Of a stretch of 62,471 nucleotides of DNA, positions 1 to 8,670 are shown piece by piece. Within the stretch, counting starts at the first letter, position 1. Each line of letters starts with the position of its first letter. This DNA is from Succinivibrionaceae bacterium (GTDB lineage: Bacteria > Pseudomonadota > Gammaproteobacteria > Enterobacterales > Succinivibrionaceae). The stretch lies in the NCBI GenBank assembly GCA_016284235.1, contig JAEEOK010000009.1, forward strand, positions 1 to 62,471, written 5' to 3'. The notes under the pieces were generated by a model, which saw nothing but the letters and a program-made list of their open reading frames with translations, searched no databases and was not told where the DNA came from. Both the position numbers and the translations under genes were made by a program.

Positions 1-50
1 GTTTCAGAAACTTGAAGAGCACCCTGGGTGTCTTTCATTACTAATTCCAT
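1..50 (-). CDS. rplD: 50S ribosomal protein L4, N-terminal fragment (cut by window edge)
   Basis: Only the first 16 codons are inside the window. They read MELVMKDTQGALQVSE, the typical opening of gammaproteobacterial L4. L4 is an early assembly protein of the large subunit and, in enteric bacteria, also represses its own S10 operon by binding the mRNA leader. The ATG at 48-50 lies 17 bases downstream of the rplC stop, in the standard rpsJ-rplC-rplD order. The rest of the gene lies outside the window. Confidence 0.93.
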   Translation of the reverse strand, partial: MELVMKDTQGALQVSE

Positions 51-67
51 TACTATCTCCCCAAGTA

Positions 68-706
68 TTAAACTCTAACAGCTGGTTTAACAATGATATT
101 ACCGTTTACGGCACCTGGAACAGCACCCTTAACCAGCAATAAATTGCGTTCTACATCAACACGTACCAGTTCGAGACTCTGAACGGTAGTAGTAACGTTA
201 CCCAGATGACCAGCCATTGTTTTACCCTTGAAAACACGACCCGGAGTCTGGTTCTGACCAGTTGAACCCGGAACACGGTGTGAACGTGAATTACCGTGAG
301 TCATATCCTGAGTACGGAAATTCCATCTCTTAACAGTACCGGCAAAACCCTTACCTTTAGAGATACCAGTTACATCAACCTTCTTAACATCAGCAAAAAG
401 ATCAACCTTAACTTCAGATCCTACCTTGTATGCTTCGATTTCATCATCAGCAAGGCGGAATTCCCATAAACCACGACCGGCTTCTACGCCAGCCTTCTTG
501 AAGTGTCCTGCTTCAGGCTTAGAAAGACGGCTAGCCTTAACGCTACCGGTTGTTACCTGGATAGCATTGTAACCATCGCTATCAAGTGTCTTTACCTGAG
601 TGACACGATTAGCTTCAACTTCGATAACAGTCACAGGTACAGATACACCGTCCGCATTGAAAATGCGGGTCATACCAACCTTGCGACCGATTAAACCGAT
701 TGACAT
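68..706 (-). CDS. rplC: 50S ribosomal protein L3
   Basis: Complete 212-residue L3, the usual length in gammaproteobacteria. It begins [16 protein letters not shown], the invariant L3 opening, and carries the central loop with [15 protein letters not shown]-type sequence that reaches towards the peptidyl-transferase centre. The Gln in [15 protein letters not shown] is the position methylated by PrmB in E. coli. L3 binds 23S rRNA early in large-subunit assembly. It is the second gene of the S10 operon, 20 bases downstream of rpsJ. Confidence 0.98.
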   Translation of the reverse strand: MSIGLIGRKVGMTRIFNADGVSVPVTVIEVEANRVTQVKTLDSDGYNAIQVTTGSVKASRLSKPEAGHFKKAGVEAGRGLWEFRLADDEIEAYKVGSEVKVDLFADVKKVDVTGISKGKGFAGTVKRWNFRTQDMTHGNSRSHRVPGSTGQNQTPGRVFKGKTMAGHLGNVTTTVQSLELVRVDVERNLLLVKGAVPGAVNGNIIVKPAVRV

Positions 707-726
707 TTGTTTTTACCTCTTTTCCG

Positions 727-1041
727 TTAATCTAAGCGAATCTGCACTTCAACACCTGCGGACAAGTCAAGACGCATAAGAGCATCAACAGTATTGTCGG
801 TAGGCTGCACAATATCAATTAATCGCTTGTGTGTACGGATTTCATACTGATCACGTGCATCTTTGTTTACGTGTGGAGAAATCAGTACGGTAAAGCGTTC
901 CTTACGTGTAGGCAGTGGAATTGGACCACGAACCTTTGCGCCAGAGCGCTTAGCAGTTTCAACGATTTCCGCAGTGGACATATCGATCAAACGATGATCA
1001 AAAGCCTTCAAACGGATTCGAATTCTTTGGTTCTGCTGCAT
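727..1041 (-). CDS. rpsJ: 30S ribosomal protein S10 / NusE
   Basis: Canonical 104-residue S10. It shows DHRLID near residues 15-20, [13 protein letters not shown] near 33-45 and the long basic loop (about residues 45-68, including [20 protein letters not shown]) that inserts into the head of the 30S subunit. S10 also acts as NusE, binding NusB and NusG in antitermination complexes. An AGGAG motif sits 11 bases before the ATG. It is first in the S10 operon, behind a good promoter and a leader of about 170 bases. It is the reference against which the shortened paralogue at 1482-1748 stands out. Confidence 0.98.
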   Translation of the reverse strand: MQQNQRIRIRLKAFDHRLIDMSTAEIVETAKRSGAKVRGPIPLPTRKERFTVLISPHVNKDARDQYEIRTHKRLIDIVQPTDNTVDALMRLDLSAGVEVQIRLD

Positions 1042-1245
1042 TTTAGCCAGAGCTCCTGTTGGTTAAAGAACAATAAGAAAATCACAGCTCAGTGTCTTTT
1101 ATCTTCTTTAAAGCACCAAGTAGTGATATTCAAAACGTACCGCTCATATCGAGCAGATTTTAACTACGGTTTTTCAAAAGCCGTATAAAAAGTAAGCATT
1201 AACGATAATGCGAGATAATTATAAATGAAATGAATCAAGATGCAA
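1042..1245 (-). promoter_or_regulatory. S10 operon promoter and leader
   Basis: On the minus strand a -35 like TTGCAT (1240-1245) and a -10 TATAAT (1218-1223) are 16 bases apart, which puts the start near 1211 and leaves a leader of about 170 bases before rpsJ. The leader can form small hairpins (TACGG/CCGTA and GCTC/GAGC around 1145-1190). Its length matches the E. coli S10 leader, where L4 acts to stop transcription and translation; L4 control here is inferred. Between 1246 and 1481 I see no gene, only a short GC-rich inverted repeat (ACCGGC/GCCGGT near 1434-1455). Confidence 0.6.
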
Positions 1246-1481
1246 GCAAAATTTGCACTTTGTCACAACATTATTATTTTTTTATGTATCGGGTTTTCTG
1301 CTCCGCTGAAATTTGCTTTTTTAACCGGCAGTCCCGCCCGGCGTGTTTCCCGCCTGTGCGGTGGCGGATGCTAACAGCATGCACAGACAGAAACGATCAT
1401 CCATTTTCGTATCAGAGACAGTCACCCCAGGCACCGGCAAAACACTCTGCCGGTTGTGATACAGGGTTATCTCTCAGATGA

Positions 1482-1748
1482 CTAATCTCTCAGCAGCCGC
1501 ACAGAGACCTCTTTGGAAAGATTAAGTCCGTCAAGAGCGGCTGCAGTATCCACAGTGGGAGCAACCCTGATCCTGCGGCTATGATACAGAACGTTATCCT
1601 TGAAAAAATTCTTTCGAAGAATAGGACCGCTGCACTTTGCCCCGGATGATGATACGGCGCGAATAATTTCCTCAACTGTTGAATCAATCAATCTGCGGTC
1701 TGAGGATGACAGTGCCACGCAGAAACTTCCTAAATCCTTACTATTCAT
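1482..1748 (-). CDS. Loop-less paralogue of ribosomal protein S10/NusE
   Basis: An 88-residue protein that aligns with S10 over most of its length. DRRLID (17-22) matches DHRLID, SGAKCSGPI (35-43) matches SGAKVRGPI, and APTVDTAAALDGLNLS (63-78) matches [16 protein letters not shown]. By eye about 40% of aligned positions are identical. The S10 loop that contacts 16S rRNA is missing: roughly 18 residues are gone between GPI and the PT motif. The ATG lies 3 bases after the argH stop with little RBS, so it is probably translated by coupling. In published structural work, loop-deleted E. coli S10 still binds NusB and supports antitermination, so a NusE-like role off the ribosome is possible, but that is inference. 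A decaying rpsJ duplicate is the alternative; the open frame and retained core argue against it. Confidence 0.75.
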   Translation of the reverse strand: MNSKDLGSFCVALSSSDRRLIDSTVEEIIRAVSSSGAKCSGPILRKNFFKDNVLYHSRRIRVAPTVDTAAALDGLNLSKEVSVRLLRD

Positions 1749-1751
1749 TGC

Positions 1752-3128
1752 TTATAAACCCAAATGATTTTTCATAAAACCTATAGCTGAAGCAACCTGC
1801 TGCGGTGCAACACCGCCCTTGGCGCAGCGCTTTGCAAGAGCCGATGATATCTCAAGACAAGGATAAACATCATCGACTATGACCGGACATATTTTCTGAA
1901 ATTCCGCCACACTCAAATCTTCAAGAGGTTTGCCTTCGCCAATGGCATATACAACAAGTTCTCCGACTATATGGTGAGCCTCGCGGAACGGAACGCCCTT
2001 TGACACCAGATAATCAGCAAGCTCGGTTGCATTCGAATATCCGCCCTTTGCGGCAGCCGTCGTGCGCTCGGTTCTGATCTTAATATCCTCAAGAACCAGA
2101 GCTGACATATCCAGGCAGTCATGCCAGGTATCAAGAGCATCAAAAAGTCCCTCCTTATCTTCCTGCATATCCTTGTCATAGGCAAGAGGAAGAGCTTTCA
2201 GGGTTGTAAGGATCCCCATAAGCGCCCCATATACGCGGCCTGTCTTGCCGCGGATCAGTTCAAGAGCGTCAGGATTCTTTTTCTGCGGCATAAGAGATGA
2301 ACCGGACGTAACTCTGTCGGAAAGTTCAAGAAATGCAGATTCACCGGAATTATAGATAATCAGATCCTCGGCAAAGCGGGAAAGATGCATCATGGATATA
2401 GATGCACAACTTAGAATTTCTGCAATATGATCCCTGTCAGAAACCGAATCAAGACTGTTTCTTGTCGCATCGTCAAAACCAAGATCATGAGCAAGCTGTT
2501 CACGATCCACCGGATATGCCGTTCCCGCAAGAGCTGCAGAGCCCAGAGGGCATATATTCATCAGCCTGCGGGCATTTTCAAGACGGAGATAGTCGCGCTC
2601 TAGCATTTCCACATAGGCCATAGCCCAGTGTCCGAAAACAATCGGCTGAGCCCGCTGCAGATGCGTATATCCCGGCATGACAACATTCTGGTAGGTTTCC
2701 GCCGTAAGAGTGAGTTTCCTTTGTAAATTCCGAATAGAAGAAAGCAGAACTTCAATCTGAGCCCGGCACCAGAGTTTGATATCTGTTGCCACCTGGTCAT
2801 TACGGCTTCTTCCCGTATGCAGTTTCTTGCCAAGATCCCCCACCTCTTCGATCAGACGGCTTTCAACATAAGAATGAATATCCTCAAAACCGGCATCGGC
2901 GATACCGTGAGGATCTGCGCTGACCGATTCCAGAAGTTTCTCCAGGGCGGCAATCAGCCTATCCTTTTCATCTGAAGAAATAATACCGACGGAAGCAATT
3001 GCTCTGGCCCATCCGATCGATCCTTCAATATCCTGCTGTGCCAGTCTGTAATCGAACTTTAAAGAATCATTAAAATCCTTGAATCTTGCATCAGCTTCCT
3101 GTGTGAAACGTCCACCCCAAAGTGCCAT
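1752..3128 (-). CDS. argH: Argininosuccinate lyase
   Basis: Complete 458-residue cytoplasmic enzyme that splits argininosuccinate into arginine and fumarate, the last step of arginine synthesis. It opens with LWGGRF, and the fumarase/aspartase superfamily signature [12 protein letters not shown] lies around residues 275-286. HTGRSRNDQ (about 105-113) is the substrate-binding stretch typical of the family. It is separated from the other arg genes by a ZIP transporter and has its own promoter. Its stop codon is 3 bases before the start of the S10 paralogue, so the two are probably cotranscribed. Confidence 0.97.
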   Translation of the reverse strand: MALWGGRFTQEADARFKDFNDSLKFDYRLAQQDIEGSIGWARAIASVGIISSDEKDRLIAALEKLLESVSADPHGIADAGFEDIHSYVESRLIEEVGDLGKKLHTGRSRNDQVATDIKLWCRAQIEVLLSSIRNLQRKLTLTAETYQNVVMPGYTHLQRAQPIVFGHWAMAYVEMLERDYLRLENARRLMNICPLGSAALAGTAYPVDREQLAHDLGFDDATRNSLDSVSDRDHIAEILSCASISMMHLSRFAEDLIIYNSGESAFLELSDRVTSGSSLMPQKKNPDALELIRGKTGRVYGALMGILTTLKALPLAYDKDMQEDKEGLFDALDTWHDCLDMSALVLEDIKIRTERTTAAAKGGYSNATELADYLVSKGVPFREAHHIVGELVVYAIGEGKPLEDLSVAEFQKICPVIVDDVYPCLEISSALAKRCAKGGVAPQQVASAIGFMKNHLGL

Positions 3129-3158
3129 ATAGAATCCTCAAAAAATTAGAACTGACCT

Positions 3159-3188
3159 ATTATACTTGAAACGCCAAAGAGAGCACAA
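3159..3188 (-). promoter_or_regulatory. Probable sigma-70 promoter of argH
   Basis: Minus strand: -10 TATAAT (3159-3164) and a weaker -35 TTGTGC (3183-3188) separated by 18 bases, about 30 bases before the argH start. No convincing ArgR box is visible beside it. The rest of 3129-3435, between argH and the ZIP gene, shows no gene. Confidence 0.5.
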
Positions 3189-3435
3189 AAAACTTATTTC
3201 CGGAATTCACATGTCTCAGGAATGTCAGGAGACAAATTCCGCACACACCCGCGCCCAGCGCTTAAATAATATCCCCGGTTTACCAGTATGTCCGGTAAAA
3301 AAACAGCAGATATATAAATGAAGTTTTTGATACAAATCCGGCTTCTGAGCTTTATGAGTGATACCGGCATATGAGCTCTTTTCGTCTCAGGGATGCAGAC
3401 ACCTCCTGCTCTTTACCAGAAGCGGCAGAAAAGGC

Positions 3436-4215
3436 CTAGGCTAATCCTGCATCAAGTGCCAGCATAAGAGTAAACCCGAGAGAAAAGGAAAGAACCCCGG
3501 AATTTGAATGGCATCCCTGGGACATTTCCGGGATCAAATCCTCCACAACAACATAGACCATGGCTCCAGCCGCAAAGCTTAGCAGATAGGGAAGATATCC
3601 AAGAAAAAAGGAAGAGAAAAAAACTATCAGCAGAGCGCCTGCAGGCTCAACCAGACCGGAAAGAACACCTGCTGCAAATGATGCAGATCTGCTGTATCCC
3701 GCAGAAACAAGCGGTATGGAAACAATTGCACCCTCGGGTATATTCTGCACTGCTATGCCGGCTGCCAGGGAAATCATTGAAGCGGCTGATATGCCGCCAT
3801 GTTCCAGAGCAGCTGCATATGATGTTCCGACAGCCATGCCCTCCGGAAGATTGTGAAGAGTAACCGCAAGTGATATCAGAACCGGTTTTGAGAGTTTTAC
3901 CTTCATTCCCTCCGACTGACTGCTTTTCGGATGAAAATGAGGAACTATGAGATCAAGCAGAAACAGAAAAATAATACCTGCCCAGAAACCGGTTACAGCG
4001 GGAAGAAACGATAACCGTCCCAGAAATGAAGAATGCTCCATGGCAGGATCCAACAGACTCCATACTGAAGCTGCCATCATGATCCCCGCTGCAAAACCAA
4101 GCAGTCTTTTTTCCAGGGCGTTAGTGAGATTTACCTTTGAGAAAAAAACAAAGGCAGCACCGAGGAAAGTACCGGAAAAAGGGATGAGAAGAGCGAACAA
4201 AAAATAGAAATCCAT
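3436..4215 (-). CDS. ZIP family divalent metal transporter (GufA-like)
   Basis: A 259-residue inner-membrane protein with about eight hydrophobic segments. The paired metal-site motifs of the ZIP family are visible: HNLPEG in the fourth helix (about residues 122-127) and QNIPEG in the fifth (about 158-163), with a histidine-containing cytoplasmic loop (VPHFHPKSS, about 91-99) before them. This pattern fits the GufA/ZIP11 branch, which imports zinc or related divalent metals. The specific metal cannot be read from sequence. It sits between argH and argG with its own start and no obvious functional link to arginine synthesis. Confidence 0.9.
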   Translation of the reverse strand: MDFYFLFALLIPFSGTFLGAAFVFFSKVNLTNALEKRLLGFAAGIMMAASVWSLLDPAMEHSSFLGRLSFLPAVTGFWAGIIFLFLLDLIVPHFHPKSSQSEGMKVKLSKPVLISLAVTLHNLPEGMAVGTSYAAALEHGGISAASMISLAAGIAVQNIPEGAIVSIPLVSAGYSRSASFAAGVLSGLVEPAGALLIVFFSSFFLGYLPYLLSFAAGAMVYVVVEDLIPEMSQGCHSNSGVLSFSLGFTLMLALDAGLA

Positions 4216-4326
4216 AACGTATACCAGGTTTTACCGAATGAGTTAGCATAAACTAACTACAGTTAAGTATACAGTTCTGTTCGCAGAAAATCCACCGGAT
4301 CGGAGAAACAGTCTGCCCAACACACA

Positions 4327-4360
4327 TAAAAAAAGACGGGGTAGCATGCACCCCGTCTTA
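4327..4360 (-). terminator. Rho-independent terminator after argG
   Basis: Minus strand: AAGACGGGG pairs with CCCCGTCTT around a 9-base loop and is followed by a run of seven T. It ends the argCBFG transcript about 25 bases after the argG stop. Confidence 0.9.
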
Positions 4361-4384
4361 TTGTTAATCAGACTGTACTATGTG

Positions 4385-5605
4385 TTAAGCCTTCTTATTC
4401 TGATCGTTGATCGCTCTGATGCGGCTTGGCAGAGAATACAGACGAATGAAACCGTCAGCATGAGACTGATCATAAACATCGTCCTCGCCAAAGGTACAGA
4501 AATCTACATTAAACAGACTGTTGTCGGAACGCTTCTGAACAGCTGTAACAGTACCCTTGTAAAGCTTGAGCACAACCTCTCCGCGAAGATCCTCGGCAAT
4601 AGCATTTGCAGATGCCAGAATAGCCTTGCACAGCGGAGTGAACCAGCGTCCGTCATAAACCAGCTGGGCAAACTCGAGTCCAAGTCTCTCTCTCCAGTTT
4701 CTGGTTGTCTTATCCAGAATCAGTTCCTCTACAGCACGAAGAGCAGCCATCATTACTGTACCGCCAGGAGTTTCATAGCAGCCTCTGGACTTCATTCCTA
4801 CAAGGCGGTTTTCGGTAATATCAACTCTTCCGACACCGTGCTTTGCCGCTATTTCATTCAGAGTGTTGAGGCACTCATAAGCAGACATGGCCTTGTCATT
4901 AACGGCAACAACCTCACCGTTTTCAACCTTGACAGAAACATATTCCGGCTGATCAGGAGCCTTCTCAGGATCTACAGTCCATGTCCATACATTTTCAGTA
5001 GCGCGGTTCCAGGTATCCTCAAGTTCGCCGCCTTCAGTTGAAATGTGCCATGCATTTGCATCACGACTGTATATCTTTTTCAGAGTAGCCTTGCACGGAA
5101 TGTGTCTCTCCGCAAGATAATTCAGCAGATCCTCACGGGAGCGCATTTTCCACATACGCCACGGTGCAATAACCTGGAGCTGAGGAGCAAGAGCAGCAAC
5201 AGCACCTTCGAAACGTACCTGATCATTACCCTTGCCGGTGCATCCGTGGGCAACTGCCTGGGCACCTTCTTCAAGAGCAACCTCCACCATGGCTTTTGCT
5301 ATGACAGGACGGGCCATGGAGGTTCCCAGAAGATAGGATCCCTCGTAAACGGCACCGGTCTTCAGAGTAGGATATACGTAGTTCTTTACAAACTCCTCGC
5401 GCAGATCCTTGATCACGCATTTGCTTGCGCCGGACTGCTTGGCTTTCTCCTCGATACCTTCAAGATCATCACGCTCCTGACCGACATCAGCAACAAAGCA
5501 GATAACCTCGCAGTTGTTGTAATTTTCCTTAAGCCAAGGCACGATTGACGACGTGTCAAGACCGCCTGAGTAGGCAAGCACAACCTTCTTAATTTCTTCA
5601 GCCAT
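4385..5605 (-). CDS. argG: Argininosuccinate synthase
   Basis: A 406-residue cytoplasmic enzyme that joins citrulline and aspartate with ATP to make argininosuccinate. The N-terminal PP-loop YSGGLDTS (about residues 12-19) binds ATP. Also visible are the family stretches [14 protein letters not shown] (about 119-132) and [10 protein letters not shown] (about 274-283). The length fits the roughly 400-residue bacterial type. It is the last gene of argCBFG, starting 2 bases after the argF stop, and is followed by a strong terminator. Confidence 0.98.
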   Translation of the reverse strand: MAEEIKKVVLAYSGGLDTSSIVPWLKENYNNCEVICFVADVGQERDDLEGIEEKAKQSGASKCVIKDLREEFVKNYVYPTLKTGAVYEGSYLLGTSMARPVIAKAMVEVALEEGAQAVAHGCTGKGNDQVRFEGAVAALAPQLQVIAPWRMWKMRSREDLLNYLAERHIPCKATLKKIYSRDANAWHISTEGGELEDTWNRATENVWTWTVDPEKAPDQPEYVSVKVENGEVVAVNDKAMSAYECLNTLNEIAAKHGVGRVDITENRLVGMKSRGCYETPGGTVMMAALRAVEELILDKTTRNWRERLGLEFAQLVYDGRWFTPLCKAILASANAIAEDLRGEVVLKLYKGTVTAVQKRSDNSLFNVDFCTFGEDDVYDQSHADGFIRLYSLPSRIRAINDQNKKA

Positions 5606-5607
5606 AA

Positions 5608-6525
5608 TTATTTATTTCCTTGATTGAAAAGTGTAGCCATTACTGCCATCTGCGCATGAAGACGGTTTTCTGCCTCATCATAAATGATAGATGCAGGTCC
5701 GTCCATGACTTCATCGGTAATTTCATATCCGCGATGAGCAGGCTGACAATGTAAAACATGACGTATGCCGGTATCATCCAGCAGTTTCTGGTTTACCTGA
5801 TAAGGCATAAAGCGGTCTTTGACCTCTTCAAGAGGAGTGTTGTCGCCCATGGATACCCATGTGTCCGTATAGGCTACATCATAGCCCCTGACATCCTCCA
5901 CCCTGTCTGTAACCACTAATTTTGCACCTGATTTCTTGGCAATTTCCGCTGCCATATTGAAAATAGCCGCATCCGGTCCCTCTCCTTTCGGGCACACGGC
6001 AGCCACTGATGATCCCAGAATCGCGCCGGTAATAAGGAGCGAATGAGTCATATTGTTGCCGTCACCAAAATAAGCAAGCTTAACCTTGGTTATATCATCA
6101 TAGTTTTCCATGATGGTCATATAGTCGGCAAGAACCTGGCACGGATGGTACAGATTGCACAGTGCGTTAATAACCGGAACCGTTCCGTATCTGCTGAGTT
6201 CAAGCAGTGTTTTGTGATCATAAACTCTGGCCACAATACCGTCGCACCAGCGTGACAGATTGCAGGCGTAATCCTTGATGGACTCACGTTTACCCATGAC
6301 ACCGTTATGCTGATCCATGTATACAGCATGACCGCCAAGCCGGTATAAACCGACATCAAAGGTAACACGCGTACGCAGAGACTGCTTCTCAAAGAGAGTA
6401 ACAACACTTTTGCCTGCAAGAGTCTGTCTGTAATTTTCCGGGTTGGCTTTCATGGCCATACCCAGATTTATCATCTCCAGAACCTCATCTCTGGAGAATT
6501 CTGTTGTATTTAATAAATGACGCAT
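5608..6525 (-). CDS. argF: Ornithine carbamoyltransferase
   Basis: A 305-residue enzyme that makes citrulline from ornithine and carbamoyl phosphate. SLRTR (about residues 48-52) binds carbamoyl phosphate and DTWVSMGD carries the SMG ornithine loop. I chose the ATG at 6525 because AAAGGA lies 7 bases upstream; a TTG at 6546 also opens the frame but overlaps the end of argB. One oddity: the loop usually written HCLP reads HCQPAHRG, so the conserved Leu is Gln. The length and C-terminus match the short Pseudomonas-type anabolic enzyme. Confidence 0.96.
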   Translation of the reverse strand: MRHLLNTTEFSRDEVLEMINLGMAMKANPENYRQTLAGKSVVTLFEKQSLRTRVTFDVGLYRLGGHAVYMDQHNGVMGKRESIKDYACNLSRWCDGIVARVYDHKTLLELSRYGTVPVINALCNLYHPCQVLADYMTIMENYDDITKVKLAYFGDGNNMTHSLLITGAILGSSVAAVCPKGEGPDAAIFNMAAEIAKKSGAKLVVTDRVEDVRGYDVAYTDTWVSMGDNTPLEEVKDRFMPYQVNQKLLDDTGIRHVLHCQPAHRGYEITDEVMDGPASIIYDEAENRLHAQMAVMATLFNQGNK

Positions 6526-6535
6526 AATATTCCTT

Positions 6536-7318
6536 TTAATTTGCAATTACCTTGGTGCCTATAGCTTCCCCCGCAAGCAGACGGCTCAACTTGTCCGGAT
6601 ATCTCCATCCTGCCACGGATATCGGACGGCCCAGTGTCTTAGAAGCCTCAAGCGCAGCCTTAACCTTTACCTCCATGCCTCCGGTTATGATACCCTTGCC
6701 GATAAGTTCATCGGCATACGCAGATGTCATCTCTGAAATAAGAGCCCCGTTCTGATCAAGTATGCCAGCCACATCGGAAAGCAGAGCAAGATCAGCGTTA
6801 AGAGCCATGGCAATGGATGTTGCCGCCTGATCTGCATTGACATTCATAAGTTCACCATCAGCTGTTATGCCAATGGAGCTCACAACAGGCATATATCCGT
6901 TGTCTAGCAGGACATTAAGCAGTTTTGCAGAACCCGGCTTTGCAGTACCGACAGCACCAAGCTCAGGATCCATCTCCTCAACAACGCACATACCGTCATC
7001 GGCAAGAGACAGACCGACAACCGGCATTCTGTACTGAATTGCCTTTGCCATCATAAGCTTGTTGGCGGTGCCGGCCAGTGCTCCGGTAATATACGGGATC
7101 TGATCCTTTGGAGTAACTCTGAGTCCCTTTTTCTTTTCACTCTTTAATCCAAGACCCTTAAGCAGATCATCCACAAGACAACCTCCGCCGTGAACCATAA
7201 CGATCGGGCGCTTGTTCTCCTTAAGATACATGTTAAGACCGTCAAAAAGGGCATTAAGGGAGGCATCATTCTCTATAAGAGCACCGCCGAGTTTAATAAC
7301 AAGAATATTCTTTTCCAT
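6536..7318 (-). CDS. argB: Acetylglutamate kinase
   Basis: A 260-residue amino-acid-kinase-family enzyme that phosphorylates N-acetylglutamate, the second step of arginine synthesis. Visible motifs are KLGGAL (about 9-14), MVHGGG (about 41-46) with the glycine-rich phosphate loop, and NVNADQAAT near residue 160, which positions substrate. The length matches the arginine-insensitive E. coli type rather than the longer feedback-inhibited hexameric type. It starts 7 bases after argC and ends 10 bases before the argF ATG, within one operon. Confidence 0.97.
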   Translation of the reverse strand: MEKNILVIKLGGALIENDASLNALFDGLNMYLKENKRPIVMVHGGGCLVDDLLKGLGLKSEKKKGLRVTPKDQIPYITGALAGTANKLMMAKAIQYRMPVVGLSLADDGMCVVEEMDPELGAVGTAKPGSAKLLNVLLDNGYMPVVSSIGITADGELMNVNADQAATSIAMALNADLALLSDVAGILDQNGALISEMTSAYADELIGKGIITGGMEVKVKAALEASKTLGRPISVAGWRYPDKLSRLLAGEAIGTKVIAN

Positions 7319-7325
7319 CAGAACC

Positions 7326-8348
7326 TCAAATCAGACCGAGAGTCTCATCATAGCCGCAGTTTATGTTAATGCACTGCAGCGCCTGTCCTGCCGCACCTTT
7401 AATAAGATTATCAATGGCAGATCCCACAATGAGAGTATTATCCTCCCGCTGCCAGTGAAGATCCACATACGGAGTATACGCAACTGATCTGATTGAAGGC
7501 CACTGACTCAAAATTCTTACAAGTTTTCTACCCTCATAGGCGGTTTTATAAGCCTGAGCAATCTGTTCATCAGTAACGCCGTCCTTAAGCTGAACATATA
7601 TAGTTGCAAGTATACCGCGCTTGAAATTTCCCAGATGAGGCTGAAACAGAACTTTCTGACCGAGATGATGGCTGATTTCAGGACGGTGGCGATGTGTAAA
7701 AACACCGTAAGGATTGAGACTGACCTCGCAGAAGCTTGATGTCAGAGAAGCCTTGCGTCCGGATCCGGAAACTCCGGATACGGCATTTATGATCGGCATT
7801 GAATCCTCACGGATAAGACCGGCATTGAACAAAGGTTTAAGCGCAGTAAGAGACGCTGTCGGATAACATCCTGCCACTGCAACCAGTTTGGCATTTCTGA
7901 TTGCCTTGTCATTCCATTCACCGAGTCCGTATACCGCACTTTCGAGCCAATCCAGTCTGGTATGGGTAAAACCGTAATATTTTTCGTAAAATGCCGGATC
8001 ATTAACTCTGTAAGCGCCGGAAAGATCAAATACTCTTTTGGAATCATCGGTTATAAAATCCGGTGCAATTCGCATACTTACGTCATGAGCGGTGCAGAGA
8101 CATACTATATCGGCATTCTTCTTGATATCATCAAGAGCCGCATTATCGTCGGAAAGAGGGATAATATCCTTGTCGACCACCCCGTGATACATAGGATAAA
8201 GATCAGAAAAATTCTTATGGGCATCCTTGGAGCTTCCGGATACATAAAGTCCGTACAGTTCAAGATTCGGATGTTTTGCTACCAGAGCTGAAAGTTCTGC
8301 GCCTGCATATCCGCTGGCACCGATAATCGCAACCTTAGGTTTATTCAT
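7326..8348 (-). CDS. argC: N-acetyl-gamma-glutamyl-phosphate reductase
   Basis: A 340-residue NADPH-dependent reductase, third step of arginine synthesis. The N-terminus has the nucleotide-binding IIGASGYAGAEL, and the catalytic cysteine is in VAGCYPTA near residues 155-160. The ATG at 8348 is preferred because AGGTGA lies 8 bases upstream; a GTG at 8360 overlaps that ribosome site. It is the first gene of argCBFG and is divergent from argE. Confidence 0.97.
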   Translation of the reverse strand: MNKPKVAIIGASGYAGAELSALVAKHPNLELYGLYVSGSSKDAHKNFSDLYPMYHGVVDKDIIPLSDDNAALDDIKKNADIVCLCTAHDVSMRIAPDFITDDSKRVFDLSGAYRVNDPAFYEKYYGFTHTRLDWLESAVYGLGEWNDKAIRNAKLVAVAGCYPTASLTALKPLFNAGLIREDSMPIINAVSGVSGSGRKASLTSSFCEVSLNPYGVFTHRHRPEISHHLGQKVLFQPHLGNFKRGILATIYVQLKDGVTDEQIAQAYKTAYEGRKLVRILSQWPSIRSVAYTPYVDLHWQREDNTLIVGSAIDNLIKGAAGQALQCININCGYDETLGLI

Positions 8349-8389
8349 GCTACTTGTCACCTGTTAAATATTCAAAATTTTAAAAGCCT

Positions 8390-8397
8390 ATTATGCC
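8390..8397 (-). promoter_or_regulatory. Candidate extended -10 promoter of argCBFG
   Basis: Minus strand reads TGGCATAAT, an extended -10 type element, about 40 bases before the argC ATG. No strong -35 is visible. An AT-rich stretch with TTTGAATATTTAA just downstream (8360-8380) resembles half of an ArgR box. The assignment is tentative. Confidence 0.35.
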
Positions 8398-8533
8398 ACA
8401 ATCTATGATCTTTAGTACAAAAAATGTCCCAGAAAATATCTCAGACCGCTCCGTCAGAAAAAGCTGAGAAAACTAATCAGAGGCAAATTCCATTTTCAAT
8501 CCCTGTCATGAAAGCAATATTATCCCTAGCCAG

Positions 8534-8577
8534 ATATTTATGCAAGATAAATGCATAAATATTTGAATTAAAATTTG
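8534..8577. promoter_or_regulatory. Perfect inverted repeat and ArgR-box-like sites between argC and argE
   Basis: ATATTTATGCA (8534-8544) and TGCATAAATAT (8552-8562) form an exact 11-base inverted repeat with a 7-base spacer. Directly next to it TGAATTAAAATTTG (8564-8577) matches 12 of 14 positions of the enteric ArgR core TGAATWWWWATTCA. The position in the divergent argC/argE region fits arginine repression. Binding by ArgR is inferred. The rest of this roughly 320-base gap shows no gene. Confidence 0.45.
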
Positions 8578-8670
8578 AGAGCCCTGCAGTTCGACGATTC
8601 TTAAAAGGAAAACCGTCATGCTGTAAAATAATAGTAATAAGAAAAGACGACAGAACAAGGAATTCACCGA

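Noticed and set aside
1482-1748. S10-like frame as a chance open frame
   Set aside because: The match to S10 covers both ends in the right order and its start is coupled to argH, which chance would not give.
4346-5041. 231-residue plus-strand open frame
   Set aside because: It lies antisense inside argG, which is fully supported by motifs; the translated protein has no recognisable features.
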